From positions 3,658,001 through 3,722,000 of the forward strand of contig NZ_PGER01000001.1 in assembly GCF_002797935.1 (NCBI RefSeq): 64,000 nucleotides of DNA. The letters run 5' to 3'. Shown here in pieces: positions 62,999 to 64,000 of the stretch; position 1 is the first letter of the stretch; each line of letters starts with the position of its first letter. Origin of the DNA: Flavobacterium sp. 1. Its GTDB lineage: Bacteria > Bacteroidota > Bacteroidia > Flavobacteriales > Flavobacteriaceae. The position numbers were made by a program, and so were the translations under genes. Below the pieces are notes generated by a model that made no database searches, was not told the DNA's origin, and saw nothing but the letters and a program-made list of their open reading frames with translations.

Positions 62999-63134
62999 AA
63001 TTAGAAAATATCAAGTTTCCATCAAAAAGACCAAAGAGAAGTTACAAGCTGAAACGGATTTTAAGAAAAAAGAAAAGTTAAAACTTAAAATACAAATTGA
63101 TGAATTAAAGGTAAAAATTGAAAAACTGAATTAA
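62982..63134 (+). CDS. 50-residue lysine-rich coiled-coil peptide
   Basis: ATG 62982 to TAA 63134; WNKIRKYQVSIKKTKEKLQAET ends KIQIDELKVKIEKLN, with heptad-like leucine and lysine. It overlaps the previous gene by 17 bases, as in tightly packed mobile-element operons. Function unknown. Confidence 0.45.
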   Translation: MIDWNKIRKYQVSIKKTKEKLQAETDFKKKEKLKLKIQIDELKVKIEKLN

Positions 63135-63268
63135 AATATAATGAGTTCTCACACTCTGGAATAAAAGTGAATAGACGGCAATAAAAAGCAAACAGATTAA
63201 CAAATTCAACTGTATAGATATTTTATTTATCTGTATTGGTTGAATTATATAAAAATATTAAGTGATGA

Positions 63269-63754
63269 ATGACATTGATAAAAAAGAAAAACACTTTCAA
63301 AACACCCCAAATGATTGTTGATGACATAAGATATGGTTTTCACAGAATAACCTCCCAAAACAATCCCATTTATTCAATAACAATAACCAATACGGGTTGT
63401 AAAACAACCGAAGAACTAAGATTTTTTCTAACCAATAAACTTTTCAATCAAATCAATAAAGATTATAAGAACTCATTTGAAAAATTAAATTATCTTTTTG
63501 TTATAGAATATCCTACCAAGGTTTCAATGGGAAATCAAATTCCTGATAGTTGCGATGTTCATACTCATATTGTTTTAGAAACCACTATTTCACCTCAACA
63601 TTTAGAATACTACATTCAAACAACCTTTAAGAACCCTAATATTCACATTGAAGATATTACAAAGAGGGATGATAAAAATGAGTACGTTAATTACTTAATC
63701 AAACAAAAGGATTTACTCACCAATGACAATTATAATTATAAAATAAGTATATGA
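63269..63754 (+). CDS. HUH-type Rep-like protein
   Basis: 161 residues. The segment SCDVHTHIVLETTIS carries the HxH of an HUH endonuclease, preceded by a hydrophobic strand (LNYLFVIEYPTK) as in rolling-circle Rep proteins. NEYVNYLIKQKD offers the nucleophile tyrosine region (YxxYxxK). It would nick DNA to start transfer or replication of the element. The short length fits a minimal Rep. It is the last complete ORF of the window. Confidence 0.65.
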   Translation: MTLIKKKNTFKTPQMIVDDIRYGFHRITSQNNPIYSITITNTGCKTTEELRFFLTNKLFNQINKDYKNSFEKLNYLFVIEYPTKVSMGNQIPDSCDVHTHIVLETTISPQHLEYYIQTTFKNPNIHIEDITKRDDKNEYVNYLIKQKDLLTNDNYNYKISI

Positions 63755-63817
63755 AAAATAACAAAATTTGACTTTATGAGAGAACTACATTATACACATT
63801 ACTACACCCAAAAAAAG

Positions 63818-64000
63818 TTAGTTCTTTATCCGTGATTTTCTATTATTTTTATTCTGCATTCTAATGTTTTCTGATTTCCATAAATGATAATTAAACTTAT
63901 AAAACCACTTAAAAGCTATTTCTAGCTCATTAATTATTGTTTGCATATCTTTTGATTGATTCCATATTGCTTGAAAGTTTCCAAACGAAATATTTTCTCT
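63818..64000 (-). CDS. Partial ORF cut by window end
   Basis: At least 60 residues, reading FQAIWNQSKDMQTIINELEI ... NKNNRKSRIKN to a stop. The start is beyond the window. Helical with a basic tail; no family is recognised. It ends convergent with the Rep-like gene. Confidence 0.5.
   Translation of the reverse strand, partial: RENISFGNFQAIWNQSKDMQTIINELEIAFKWFYKFNYHLWKSENIRMQNKNNRKSRIKN

Noticed and set aside
1..64000. CRISPR array
   Set aside because: No repeats with regular 20-45-base unique spacers were seen; the only tandem array (2165-2236) has no spacers.

Overview
The window is AT-rich chromosomal DNA from a member of the Bacteroidota, most likely Flavobacteriaceae and probably a Flavobacterium. 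This rests on the Bacteroidota-type MobA/MobB/RteC/tyrosine-recombinase genes, the PKD, WG-repeat and CHAT surface proteins, the low GC, and a core set of AnsA, TatD and SucA/SucB genes. Two accessory regions flank or interrupt a core segment.

Region 1 (1-36.5 kb) is an accessory island ending at a tRNA-Ser gene (36512-36598). Its left part holds mobilisation genes (mobB fragment, mobA), an AbiEii-type nucleotidyltransferase with a DUF6922-like gene, 1.2 kb of structured non-coding DNA and a 5'-truncated integrase. From 4 to 20 kb lie oxidoreductases and small-molecule enzymes: DsbA-like, metallo-beta-lactamase fold, NTF2-like proteins, quinone reductase, nitroreductase, NmrA-like, YceI, two pirins, DoxX, old yellow enzyme, LLM flavoprotein and SDR. 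Three divergent HxlR regulators and one Crp/Fnr regulator accompany them, and many transcription units end in copies of one terminator hairpin. From 20 to 33.6 kb is an envelope/phosphate cluster: phospholipase A, a GAF-HD protein, a Pycsar-effector-type membrane protein, a lipoprotein combining phosphoesterase, kinase-like and beta-barrel regions, a broken SdiA-regulated-like gene, PPK1, PAP2 phosphatase, an acyltransferase and DUF2147. The right end carries truncated RteC, two small DNA-binding type proteins and an intact integrase facing the tRNA.

Region 2 (36.6-60 kb) looks like core chromosome: asparaginase, acyltransferase, TatD, an ECF sigma/anti-sigma pair, a lipoprotein, PKD-barrel, TPR-CHAT and retropepsin genes, WG-repeat protein, MFS transporter, and the 2-oxoglutarate dehydrogenase genes sucA and sucB. 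A restriction-modification module sits between the transporter and sucB. The most striking signal is three exact copies of GGGTAAC-N17-GATATA between the ECF sigma gene and the lipoprotein gene. They look like tandem sigma-dependent promoters driving a TPR-CHAT/retropepsin cluster.

Region 3 (60.3-64 kb) is the start of a second mobile element: integrase, GIY-YIG nuclease, small acidic and DNA-binding type ORFs, and an HUH-type Rep-like protein.

At several places (1540, 5193, 24326, 28779, 29027, 54489) a reading frame is restored or normalised by adding exactly one base to a homopolymer. This suggests systematic homopolymer undercalling in the assembly, or less likely slippage-based expression, and it affects how the broken genes should be read.
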